Origin: Albula goreensis
Taxonomy: Eukaryota; Chordata; Actinopteri; Albuliformes; Albulidae
DNA length: 64,000 bases
Assembly: GCA_022829145.1 (NCBI GenBank)
Contig: CM040743.1
Coordinates: forward strand, 3,487,646 to 3,551,645
Reading direction: 5' to 3'
In this document: positions 36,332-50,394 of the stretch, piece by piece
Layout of the letters: the number at the start of each line of letters is the position of its first letter
How positions within the stretch are numbered: position 1 is the first letter of the stretch
Program-made: the position numbers and the translations under genes
The notes under the pieces: generated by a model
The model's input: only the letters and a program-made list of their open reading frames with translations
The model's database searches: none
Told to the model about the DNA's origin: nothing

Positions 36332-37226
36332 ATGTGTGGATGGGCCCCACGGTCTGCATCCTGTTAAGGCACTGTTCCAGTGTGTGGATGGGCCCCTGCA
36401 TCCTGTCTGCATCCTGTTAAGGCACTGTTCCAGTGTGTGGATGGGCCCCACAGTCTGCATCCTGTTAAGGCACTGTTCCAGTGTGTGGATGGGCCCCACA
36501 GTCTGCATCCTGTTAAGGCACTGTTCCAGTGTGTGGATGGGCCCCACAGTCTGCATCCTGTTAAGGCACTGTTCCAGTGTGTGGATGGGCCCCACGGTCT
36601 GCACCCTGTTAAGGCACTGCTCCAGTGTGTGGATGGGCCCCACAGTCTGCATCCTGTTAAGGCACTGTTCCAGTGTGTGGATGGGCCCCACAGTCTGCAT
36701 CCTGTTAAGGCACTGTTCCAGTGTGTGGATGGGCCCCACAGTCTGCATCCTGTTAAGGCACTGTTCCAGTGTGTGGGTGGGCCCTGTTCACAGTCTGCAT
36801 CCTGTTAAGGCACTGTTTCAGTGTGTGGATGGGCCCCACGGTCTGCATCCTGTTAAGGCACTGTTCCAGTGTGTGGATGGGCCCCACAGTCTGCATCCTG
36901 TTAAGGCACTGTTCCAGTGTGTGGATGGGCCCCACAGTCTGCATCCTGTTAAGGCACTGTTCCAGTGTGTGGATGGGCCCCACGGTCTGCATCCTGTTAA
37001 GGCACTGCTCCAGTGTGTGGATGGGCCCCACAGTCTGCATCCTGTTAAGGCACTGTTCCAGTGTGTGGATGGGCCCCACGGTCTGCATCCTGTTAAGGCA
37101 CTGCTCCAGTGTGTGGATGGGCCCCACGGTCTACATCCTATTAAGGCACTGCTCCAGTGTGTGGATGGGTCCCATAGTCTGCATACTGTTAAGGCACTGT
37201 TCCAGTGTGTGGATGGGCCCCACAGT
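36332..37226. repeat. 48-bp minisatellite (about 18-19 copies)
   Basis: Highly regular array; the unit contains GTGTGTGGATGGGCCCCACA, CTGCATCCTGTTAAGGCACT and GTTCCA. One unit near 36390 has a local rearrangement and one near 36783 carries an insertion. Because 48 is divisible by three, frames stay open on both strands (plus-strand repeat CVDGPHSLHPVKALFQ, minus-strand MQTVGPIHTLEQCLNR). No splice sites, no start context and no family similarity support coding. Confidence 0.97.
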
Positions 37227-37774
37227 TTAATACCAATAATATACACACATTTTTAACGTGGTTTTTCCATGTGGCAGTGGGGGGTGAACCCCTAACCCCC
37301 ACTGTGTGGGAGGGTCAGATGTAACTAGCCAGAGAGTTTGGGTAATTGTTGTGAGCTGATCCCTGCTTCCCAAAAGGACCGAGTGAGTGAAACACCCCAG
37401 CTTTAGAGAGCAGAAGTATCACCGTGTGTTTGTCTCACCCATGCACAAAATTAAACCAGATGATTGCAATTAGCACATCTCTTCAAAAAAAAAAAAGGGG
37501 AGGGATTGATTTTGTTATTCACTAAAACGTGATGAAGAACAAAGCAGGCAAATGATGAAATTGTTCATCAATTAGTTTGTTCAGATCCCCATTAGTTGGT
37601 TACAAAGTAAAAGCTACCCTTCCTGGGGTCCACAAGTCCCTACGTAATTAATCATTAATCAATAAGAGCACCGTGTTTGTGCAGCTCTGTGTTTTTTACC
37701 TATACACCGGCTCTCCATAGGAAATTATGTTTGGACCATTTGCTGGTAAACAATAGTGGATAAGAGTAGGAAGT

Positions 37775-37775
<1 letters not shown>
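37227..37775. other. Intergenic, no gene seen
   Basis: Non-coding sequence between two repeat arrays. An A-run followed by GGGG at 37485-37502 is the only notable feature. Confidence 0.5.
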
Positions 37776-37777
<2 letters not shown>

Positions 37778-37840
<63 letters not shown>

Positions 37841-37862
37841 ATACGCATGCGTGTTTGTGTGT
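37778..37862. repeat. (GT)n microsatellite
   Basis: Pure GT to about 37837, then GT with CG-containing interruptions. A short TA array follows at 37917-37935. Confidence 0.95.
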
Positions 37863-38224
37863 GGAGGTGAGGGGTTTAGAACACCCATCAATCTCCAGTT
37901 TCATCAACTAAAAAAATATATATATATATATATATGTGTGTATATAAAAGCATAAAATAAGAAGATGACAGCTCGTTGTGATTCCTCCGTTCTGGCAGAG
38001 TGGGGCTCCCTGGTCCTTGGGTTGCCGTGGAAACACAGCTCAGAGGAGCGGCAGGGTGAGCCGGAGCGGGAGATGTCACACACGGGCTATTCTCAGCGAA
38101 AAAGTTCACATGCTGACAAAACAACGTTTTCGAAACCGAAGAGATGACAAACTAAACTAAACTAAACTAAACCGAGTCACCTTCACCTCCGGTGTCCTAG
38201 CTGTGACGGCTCCCGGGGGTGGTG

Positions 38225-38290
38225 TACAATAACGGTTAAGGGAGCCGGGCTCACAGTTCAGGGGTTGCAGGTTTGAATCCGTGTGGTATG
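38225..38290 (+). mobile_element. tRNA-derived SINE head
   Basis: Carries an A-box-like ACGGTTAAGGGAGCCGG and a B-box-like GGTTGCAGGTTTGAATCC at the usual spacing for RNA polymerase III internal promoters. The rest of the SINE is not clear. Confidence 0.55.
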
Positions 38291-38794
38291 CAGTGTTGAC
38301 GTTGTACTTCTTAGCATCGTATGTAACCTGGGTCTCTTCTGTACATCCACACCTCTATAAATGGACAGTTTGCAAAAACAAATACATACAAGCTGCATAT
38401 GGAAAAGGAGATATGCATAAAAGAGAATTTCATTATCAGGTTGCCAGATTCCTGCGGCTGCGTGAGAACGGCAACAAATAAAGACCGACACCTTCTTTTC
38501 TTTTTTCTGTTCAAAAGAGCGAAGGTCTCAAAGGCACTGTGGCAGAGGAGAGCTGGTCTCAGAGATGCTCCTGTGAGCCCAGTGTCTTTTTAAACCCAAT
38601 CTCTGCTGCCATTGGAAGTAGCTGATTTTATCTAATGTATATTGACACAGTCCTTCAGACTCCTGGTTCATACCTGTAGGAGTGTTGAGGTCGCACTGTG
38701 GGCTCACATAATGTAACTACAAAAAAAAACGGACATACAACACCATGAATAGAACACAGAAATACAAGGCTTGGTTAGATCTTGCTTTTACATT

Positions 38795-38940
38795 ACATTA
38801 AATTTTAGGCATTTAGCAGACGCTCTTATCCAGAGCGACCTGCAAAGTGTATTTCTTTCGGGACGAGGGTGTTAAAGTGCTAGAGGGGGTAAAAGTCTCA
38901 AGTGCCAGGAGGGTTAGCATGGACTAAACCCTGTGGATGA
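38795..38940. mobile_element. Interspersed repeat (SINE-tail type)
   Basis: Starts at GGCATTTAGCAGACGCTCTT followed by ATCCAGAGCGACCTGCAAAG, the reverse of the common fish SINE tail, then GTGCTAGAGGGGGTAAAAGT and CAAGTGCCAGGAGGG. A second, more diverged copy is at 11070-11205. Confidence 0.7.
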
Positions 38941-39339
38941 CCTGCTGAAGAAAGAACGCTTAAACAACAAAACAGTGCTGAATGTGCTGATACGTTTTTT
39001 TTAGATGATTGTAGTCCCTGGTTTGTCACCCTTGAGGTGTGATGTTTGCCATCGTTTCCATGTAATGGGTTACGGGACGAGATGATTGATCTGTTGCTTT
39101 GTTTCCTGTGAGGTGGTGTGTTGTTGTTTTTGTGTGTCTGGCTTATACCAGTCCCGTCCCTGTGATTGCTTTCAGGCCCCCTTCTGTTCACCTACCGTTA
39201 CGAGCCAATCAGGCGTCTTCCTTTTTTCTGACTGCCGTTCCCAGAAGTCCCCTGTCGGGAAGGAGGGGGGAAGGTTTTATTCTGAGAGGAGATGGAGCCG
39301 GAGCCCGATCCACCATGGATGTGTCCGTTTCTGGAAATC

Positions 39340-42035
<2,696 letters not shown>

Positions 42036-42039
42036 GATT

Positions 42040-42220
42040 TCTTACTGAGAGGTTGCAGGTTCAATTCCTAGGTGAGGCACTGCCATTGCACCTTTAGGTA
42101 AGATACTTAACCCTATTTACTAAGTAAATATCCTACTGTAACAAGGGCTAGTGTGTAAAAATGTAAGCTGTGTGAATTGCTCTGGGCCCCTCATAAATGC
42201 CTGAAATGTAATTCCATGAT
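42040..42220 (+). mobile_element. tRNA-derived SINE, nearly full
   Basis: B box GGTTGCAGGTTCAATTCC at 42051-42068, then GGCACTGCCATTGCACC, AAGATACTTAACCC, GTAAGCTGTGTGAATTGCTC and a tail with AAATGCCTGAAATGTAAT. The order is that of a widespread fish SINE. The A box is degraded. Confidence 0.85.
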
Positions 42221-42351
42221 TAGATCCTTCTGTTAATGAGAGTTGTTAAGTTTGAGTTGCTAGCTGTGAGGTGAACTGAATTGTATCCACTTATACTGTA
42301 CCATAGTGAAAACAGCTTGTTACTTGTTGTTACAGACTACATCAGATTCAG

Positions 42352-42471
42352 CACAGCAAAATGTCCAGTGTTCATTTAACACTAACAGTGTACATATGAG
42401 TTCAGTTGTTCTCATATGTACACTGTTAGTGGTTTTTAGGCTGCTTTGCCATAAAAACCGTTTTTGCTGTG
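42352..42471. mobile_element. 120-bp fold-back (MITE-like) element
   Basis: Perfect 10-bp terminal inverted repeats CACAGCAAAA / TTTTGCTGTG. Inside is a perfect 21-bp stem (42380-42400 with 42411-42431) around a 10-base loop, and a second small stem GGTTTTTA / TAAAAACC. No coding capacity. No clear target-site duplication could be read. Confidence 0.8.
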
Positions 42472-42949
42472 TATTCCCATAAATACACTAAATTTGGATT
42501 AAAAATTAAAAAGATGGTGATCTTGCAACCCTTGTTTTTGTTTCTGTGCATGTGCACACTCATTATTATTATTATTATTATTATTGATACCATCTCATGC
42601 TTACCCCACGAAAGTTATTTTTGATGATTACAGATGTAAGAATAACTTTTGTCACGCCTACGTTACAAAAAAAAAAAAAAACATTTCTTATTCGACTAAG
42701 TACACAGAATACCCATAGGTGGCTCTTGTCAAATCTTTGTATTGTCTTGTCAATCTTTAAAGCAACTGAGACGTGCCTTGTGTCTCAAGATCATATTGCG
42801 CAGGCGTGATCCAATCTGAGCCCGGCGAAACGCTTGTGAATATCGAACAGGATCACCGTCTGCTGTGTGCTACAGTACGTTAACCTACTTGCAAAACTAA
42901 GTGAACCAAGGAACAGAATTCATTCTCTTTGACGGAATTTTCTTTAAGA

Positions 42950-43175
42950 GAACCAGGAATCTGGCATATTTCCTTGAATGCATTCATCCTAAACAAAGGA
43001 TGTCAACCTGTGGATGGTGAGAGCAGCTAAAGATTATCTTCGCCTCTTCAGAATAACGGTCATTCTTCCGGCCGGTAGTATACAAAACGCTTTGCTGTAA
43101 CCGCCTCTGTCTTTAACAACTGCATTTATTATACAACAAAACTACGGAGACGGGGAAGCGAATTAATTTCGATTT
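42950..43175 (+). promoter_or_regulatory. adcy1: adcy1 5' leader / promoter region
   Basis: Sequence directly upstream of the adcy1 start. An in-frame TAA at 43164-43166 rules out an upstream extension in this exon. No TATA box is evident. Confidence 0.35.
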
Positions 43176-43784
43176 ATGAATGGCCCTGATATGGAGGAAA
43201 TTCCGTTTCAGAAAGTCAAAACGCGGAGGAAGAAAGGTCACTGTCCACCTGGAATTCCTTTCAACGCAATCGCCTGCGAGGACGAATTTGACTGCAAAGA
43301 GCTGGAGTCGCTTTTCCAAAATTACAACCTGAAATTGGAGCAGACCTCGACTCTCAAAGCGCTGGCTGTCTTGATTATCATGACATCAACTTTGGCAGGA
43401 GTGGAGCTAATGTCCGGTCCGGGTCTCACTATCTCCAAGGGATCCTATCCCGTGCACTGTGTAATATTCGTCTCCTTGTTCATCGTCACAAATGTCAAGT
43501 ACCTACAAGTGACTCAACTCCAGCAGATCGTGAACCTGACTCTGCTGTTCGGCTTCACCTTCTCCTTCCTCTGCTGCCCGTTCCCTCTCGGGGCGTTAGG
43601 CACGGAGCCCCCGGTGTCACCGGAGCAGGGGATGTGGCAGTTGCTGCTTGTGACATTCGTCGCCTACTCGCTCCTGCCCGTGCGGACCCTGCTGGCCGTC
43701 CTGTTTGGAATTATGGTGGCCGTGTCCCACATTATCGTGACGGCCACATCAGTCACCGTCAAACGACAGAGGCTATGGAGAACA
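43176..43784 (+). CDS. adcy1: adcy1 coding exon 1 (N-terminus, TM1-TM5)
   Basis: 203 codons, ending in phase 0 at RQRLWRT with donor GTGAGT. Hydrophobic segments at about residues 61-80, 93-110, 118-134, 153-169 and 171-190 are the first five helices of the first membrane block. The cytosolic N-terminus (1-60) has a basic KVKTRRKK patch and differs from the glycine-rich mammalian one. The start is fixed by an in-frame stop 9 bases upstream. Confidence 0.96.
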
Positions 43785-46700
43785 GTGAGTATCTCCTTTT
43801 GTCAATCAGGTGATATCCGGGGGACCTCTAGTGCTGGTTTGTCAGTCACTCTCTAGCCTTGTGCGTCTCCCTCAGTTTTTGTACATCTGCTGTTATATAT
43901 TGCTTTTGTCTTGTTCTAGCGGTTTACAGCACAGTAAATACAAACGGACAGCGGTAAAAGGAATGTATAGGCTACTTGGTTTCCGCCTCAGCATATAATT
44001 GTAGAATACAACAAAGTTTATCCGAGCATGCTGCTCTCTTTTAATAATCCAAGGGGAAAAACAAGCTTTATTATTATTATTATTATTTATTTATTATTAT
44101 TATTATTAGAAGTAGTAGTAGTAGAAGTAGTAGTAGTGGTATTAGTTGTGGTTTCATGGTATTGTTGTCGTTTTCCTTAGTGAACTGTAATTCATAAACA
44201 TATGGCTCTTGCTCCCTATTGGACAGTTGTAAAATAGAGTTAAACAAGATTAGGCTTATATGCAGCCCATAATTTAATCATAAACTATAATCTCTTTTGA
44301 AAGAGTTACATTGACTAATTACCATATGATAGGGGCTGGGGAATTTAATCTTCCCCTTAGAGTGCAGTGCATTCGAAATCCACGAGCAAGGTGGTTTTGT
44401 TGGCTATCTAGATGTGCTTTGCTTTTGTTTTTCTTTTCCTCACCGACTTAGAGTTAGAACTCAGTACAGATAATTGAACGTGCACTCAAGCCCTTCACCT
44501 CTCGCGGAATAGGATGGGAATCCGCTTCCCTGTTGTGAGAGGTCCGAGTTTAGCCCTGGTGAACAGAAGCCTTCGCGTCATCTCAAAGGAGCGTTGCTTG
44601 GGCAAACCTCCAACAACAGCTTATATTCATGCCGACCATCTGATAGGCGATGGCAGCAGCGACATCTATATATTTTCCGTGTAGGAAAAACACCAGTAAA
44701 TTCATTTTGTAACTGAACAGTTCATACTACTACTTGACAGTATAACAACAACCACTATGACCACCGAGAATGAATTCGACATAATTGACACGTTCCAAAT
44801 CATTTACTACAAGACTGTACATTTAGTTACACGGAGGTCAACACCTCAGATTGTACGCAACGTGTACCAGTCGCCCGCACACTTTCTTTACGTCTTTGCC
44901 GGACGCTTATTGAAGAGTGCGTGACACTTACGGGAATTACGTCGCTGAGTGATGACTGACAGAATGGATGATTTTTTTTCCCATCCTCACGCAGTTACGT
45001 CATTTTCGGTTCAGTTTTATCCCTATGATTCCAGGAGTTGTCGTTATTTTCAGTTCTTTCCTTTTTCCCCCCGAGGGCAGCAGTCAGCGTGTGTGTTTGC
45101 CCTAAGGTACAGATCCCCCCCCCCCACCCCTAGAGAATGCTAGTTACCATCAGCTTATGACAGATGACGGATTTAAGGAATGTTTCATTCTTGTTGCCTG
45201 CACCACATTTTTCGTGTTTTCCAGCTATCACCCCATATAATCATATCAAGTAAAATTAAGACTTGCTTCATAACTGAATGTTAAGGACAAACGGAATTGT
45301 GTTTGGATAGAATATGAGCAATGCAAGCAAACGTAAAAAGATGTATATAATAGAGAGAAGCATTTGTGAGCAGCCATTAATTTAAGAGAGGGTTAAAATC
45401 CAAGTCAGTGGCATGAATTCAGTCACATTTTGTCCTTACCTTTGGCCTGGATTCAATCTACATTTGGTCTGAATCTTTGCCTCAATTGAACTGTTGTTTT
45501 CTCTGATTTAGAGTCAATTGCTGTTTGAATTTAGACCAGAGGCATGTCGCTAACACGCACAACACACAAAAAGGTTCTAAATAGCATCACCACTGTGTTA
45601 TTTATTTGCAATCATTGGGGAGTCCCAAACATGTTTCCCTATGTTTGTAAACAAAGAACCACAGTAGAACCTTTTTATTTGTAAACGTCTTTTGGAACAA
45701 CAACATGACAACCTGAACAAATAACCAAGAATGACAGTGTTCTCACTATAGACGCTTGATTGCATAGAGCTGACATTTTCCAAATGGACAGGGACCAGGA
45801 GAACATATTAACCTTGACATGTAGGTACATTTTCAGCTACGAGCAGATATGTTTGCCATGTAAAGCCACATACTCAATTACAGAAAGGCGGAAAATTAAA
45901 TAGCCAACCATCAACAACAGCCCTCTGTCAAATTTGCCATCAAAAAGACATACATCCCTCATTCTTTTGATAGTAGACTTAGGATATATGATCTTGAGCA
46001 AAGAAACGGATGATGGTTGTTCTCATAACTGTATTTATTTGTGTTTTCTTTGGTGGTTGTCGAGCCAATTGTAATTACTTGTCTGTAGCTGCTGTACTTG
46101 GCTTACTGTGGCTGAAAGTTTCAGGTAATTCCTTTGCCTTCCAAATACCCCTAGTGGAAACAGAATTTGGCATAGTATATTACAAATATGTTGCAATTAA
46201 CATCACAGTATATTTTAAATGTACTGCAATTTATATACTGCAATTTCCATGAGGGAGCATACAAAACAACTCATGACCATAAGTCAAATAAAAATTATTC
46301 ATAAGTCTTCAGGCAACTGAGGTAACTATAGTAATGATAAGATACATATTTAAGTACAGTTGTGTGTGTTTGGAGTGAAACTATGATTTTGTGTGAGCGC
46401 CTTCTCTCTACAGTACCATAGAGCATAGTGCAGTATAAGAAATGCTCCTTCTTTCTATGGTACCATAGAGAGTAGTGTTGTATAAGAAATGCTCCTTCTC
46501 TCTATGGTACCATAGAGAGTAGTGTTGTATAAGAAATGCTCCTTCTCTCTATGGTACCATAGAGAGTAGTGTTGTATAAGAAATGCTCCTTCTCTCTATG
46601 GTACCATAGAGCGTAGTGCTGGATAAGAAATGCTCCTCCTCTCTATGGTACCATAGAGAGTAGTGTTGTATAAGAAATGCTCCTTCTCTCTATGGTACCA

Positions 46701-49700
46701 TAGAGCGTAGTGCTGGACAAGAAATGCTCCTTCTCTCTATGGTACCATAGAGCGTAGTGCTGGATAAGAAGTGTGGTCTTCTTGTAAGCAATGGGGGGGC
46801 ATATTAAAGGGGCCAGTACCAACAGGCTTGACCAAGGGCAGAATTTAGAAACCCCTAATCACATAATCCTGCTATTGAGCTCATTGCAGTGGGCTGTGTT
46901 AAGACTGTGTGTGTGTGTTTGTGTAAGTTTGTGTGTTTGAGTCTGTTTGCCAGTACATGTATATGTGAATCCGTGTGCATCCTGAGTGTTTGGATGTGTG
47001 TTGATTTGGACATCATTGGTCTCAGGTGAAAGCAATGACTCAAACCGGGAAAACAATCATAAACTCTCCTGAGAAGAGGCATGCGTAAAATATGTTTTGT
47101 TTCCATGCATCGCCCTCGAAGAATCTGTCCAGTGCCTAAACTCCTGCATCCCTGCATTGTGATCGCTGCTTTAGTAAGTACTGCTCTCAGACAGTAACGC
47201 AAGAGAGTCTTGAGGTCCCTTGAGATCTGACCGCTTGGGTTCCAAGACCAGCAACCCGCAAGCTGAGCTGTGCCATTTATCTTAGAATAGGCTATTTGCT
47301 CCACCCGCAAAGCCCCCTGTTTATTTCCATTTATCCAGAGCCTCTTGCACACAGAAGTGCCAAAATTACATAAGCCTACAGAATTACAATAAATGACATG
47401 GTGTGCAGAGGAGAGGGAGGGATTGAGGGTATGTTGCGATGAGTCTGAGAAGTATTTTTGTTTACAGTTTTGGTATAGCATAAGTGGGGCACTTAGAATA
47501 AATTGTTGTAAGGTCTTTTGAACCAAGTTGTAGAATAAGCAGGTGCATCTCCAGTCTGTGACAGAAGGGAGACAGTGAATTAAGTTTCCTGGCTGTTGTG
47601 AACCTGCAACACCTGTAAATAATGAAAACCTTAAACACAGGGAAAGTGGTTTTTTTTCTGGACATCGTTGACATGTTGCTGGCTTATGCTTTGTGTTCAC
47701 AATAGCTCCTATTGATAGGCAGTCACAACCCTAGCTGGTACCATTCTCATGCCAAACTGCGGAAGGGAAGTAGATCTAGCCGTGGTCAGTTCTTGGATGT
47801 AAACTATAAAGTTGCACTTTTCTCGCTAGTCCAAAGACACCTTAAATGCCCCACTGCAGTAATGTAGTGGGTGAGGATTTTGGGAATTGAAGTGTTTTCA
47901 TGCTGGTCAAGAACAGAAGCCTGAGCCCATGCCATGAGATGCCATGAGAATTTTTTACACCAAAGATTCTTAAACTCGTCCTATAGAAACCCAAGCTTAT
48001 CCTGTTTTGTTTTTTTTTTTTTTTGTCATCAATACCCCCATTCAATTAAGCTAATTGAAAATGCTCTACCTTTATATTTTTCCCTTCAAAGCTGCAGTTC
48101 AGATTATTTGTTGCTTGGTATTTGCCAGTTCACATCCCAGAAATATGTAATCTTGAATGGCTAGGAATGCGCACATACAATTTACTTTTAGTTCTGAATT
48201 TTGAGCCACTGTTTGCCTAGCATGGCGCTCGTCTTAGGCATAATATTAAGAAGATGCGCCCGTTGAATCTGGTTGTGTCCCTGTGCAGTTTGCCTGGGCG
48301 CATGAACAAACAATCAGCTATAACCGTTAGCATATCCAGCTTCGCACTACTCCAGCGGAAACCGAACTTATGTCGCCTAGGCAACGTCCTTCAAACTCTG
48401 CGCTTTTTATTTCGAGCGACGTCGTTTCAACCCGTTGTCTCCGGTTAAATCGTGGTTTGCGGGTTGTGCATTTAGCGTCATGTTATCACTTGAGAAATGA
48501 TGTGGACGATGTGGTTATGTTTGTCATTTTAAAACTGCAAGAAATGTAGAGATGGAGACAGAGGAGAAGGTACTTGTGTCCATTCAACACAGAAAGAATA
48601 ATGGCGGTGGAGTGTATGATGCTTGTCAGACTGAAAGCACTATTTACTTTTAGCATCTGCTGACCAGTTTATTGATCTGGGATAATGTTCAGATCTGTTT
48701 ATAAATCTTCTGCTCTGTAAAATAACTATCGATTTCATGCAAATTCCTCCCACCACCACCCCAACAGTTGACTTATGAAGCCAAAGGGTCTGACCTTTAC
48801 ACCTTGCCTGAACTCTTTACAGGTTTGGTATGTAGCTATTTGTGCTGTTTTCATGCTCAGTTTCCACACATGGATACGTTTCAGCTGAAAACCATAACCT
48901 GCCAAAAAACAATATACTGTAGCCCTACAGGACCATGACTGAAGACCACTGGGCTCAAAAATCCATAAATCTTGTTTCCGAGGGATAAACTGGCTGAAGA
49001 TTGAAAGTAATATGCTAAATATGTTGGCACTTCGGTCCCCCTGTTCATCACTGACCTACAGCATTTGTCTGTCTGTCTGTCTGTCTGTCTGCCTACCCAA
49101 GCCTAAGGGACTAACGTCTGATTGTTGCTGTCTGCAGCTGGTTGCCAACACAGTGCTGTTCACCAGCGTGAATCTCTCTGGGCTGTTTGTGAGGATACTG
49201 ACTGAGCGCGCTCAGAGGAAGGCCTTCCTGCAGGCACGCAACTGCATCGAGGAGAGGCTGCGCATGGAGGACGAGAATGAAAAACAGGTACACAGACACT
49301 ACACACACACACACACACATACATGCATACACACACACAGACACTACACACACATACATGCATACACACACACACAGACTCTACACACACACACATACAC
49401 ACAGACACACACATACACACGCACACACACACATGCAAACGCATAGCACACATCAATCAGAACAAGAAACAGGCAGACATACACACACACACACACATTG
49501 CACAGGGATGATCAATACAATAAACAGGTACTCTCTCTCTCTCTCTCTCTCTCGCACACACACGCGCACACACACGCAGGTTTGGACAGGATAGACATGA
49601 GTGGCTAGCATTAGGGTTGCCATGGTCATCAGAACACATCTGTGTTCCTGTCGCTCACAGAGTGGGGGCGGGGCAGACAGCAGCCAATCAAGTCCACCTT

Positions 49701-49924
49701 CCTTCTTCCCTCTCAGGAGCGCCTCCTCATGAGCTTGCTGCCCAGGAACGTCGCCATGGAGATGAAGGAGGACTTTCTGAAGCCTCCGGAAAGAATCTTT
49801 CACAAGATCTACATCCAGAGACACGATAACGTGAGGTAAGGACCTCCCTTACCACACCTACCCCACACACACACACACACACACACACGATAACGTCAGG
49901 TAAGGACCTCCCTTACCACACCTA

Positions 49925-49962
<38 letters not shown>

Positions 49963-50060
49963 CGTCAGGTAAGGACCTCCCTTACCACACCTACCCCACA
50001 CACACACACACACACACACACACGATAACGTGAGGTAAGGACCTCCCTTACCACACCTAC

Positions 50061-50093
<33 letters not shown>

Positions 50094-50232
50094 GATAACG
50101 TCAGGTAAGGACCTCCCTTACCACACCTACCACACACACACACACACACACACTCACATTCACACACACACACACACACACACGATAACGTGAGGTAAGG
50201 ACCTCCCTTACCACACCTACCACACACCTACC

Positions 50233-50283
<51 letters not shown>

Positions 50284-50346
50284 CCACACACACACACACA
50301 CAAACACAAACACACACACACATGCACTCACTCACACACACACACA

Positions 50347-50394
<48 letters not shown>

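Noticed and set aside
36332-37226. CRISPR-like array
   Set aside because: Units are contiguous and near-identical with no unique spacers, and the genome is vertebrate.
38225-38290. Functional tRNA gene
   Set aside because: Box-like motifs are present, but the cloverleaf arms do not pair; it is a SINE head.
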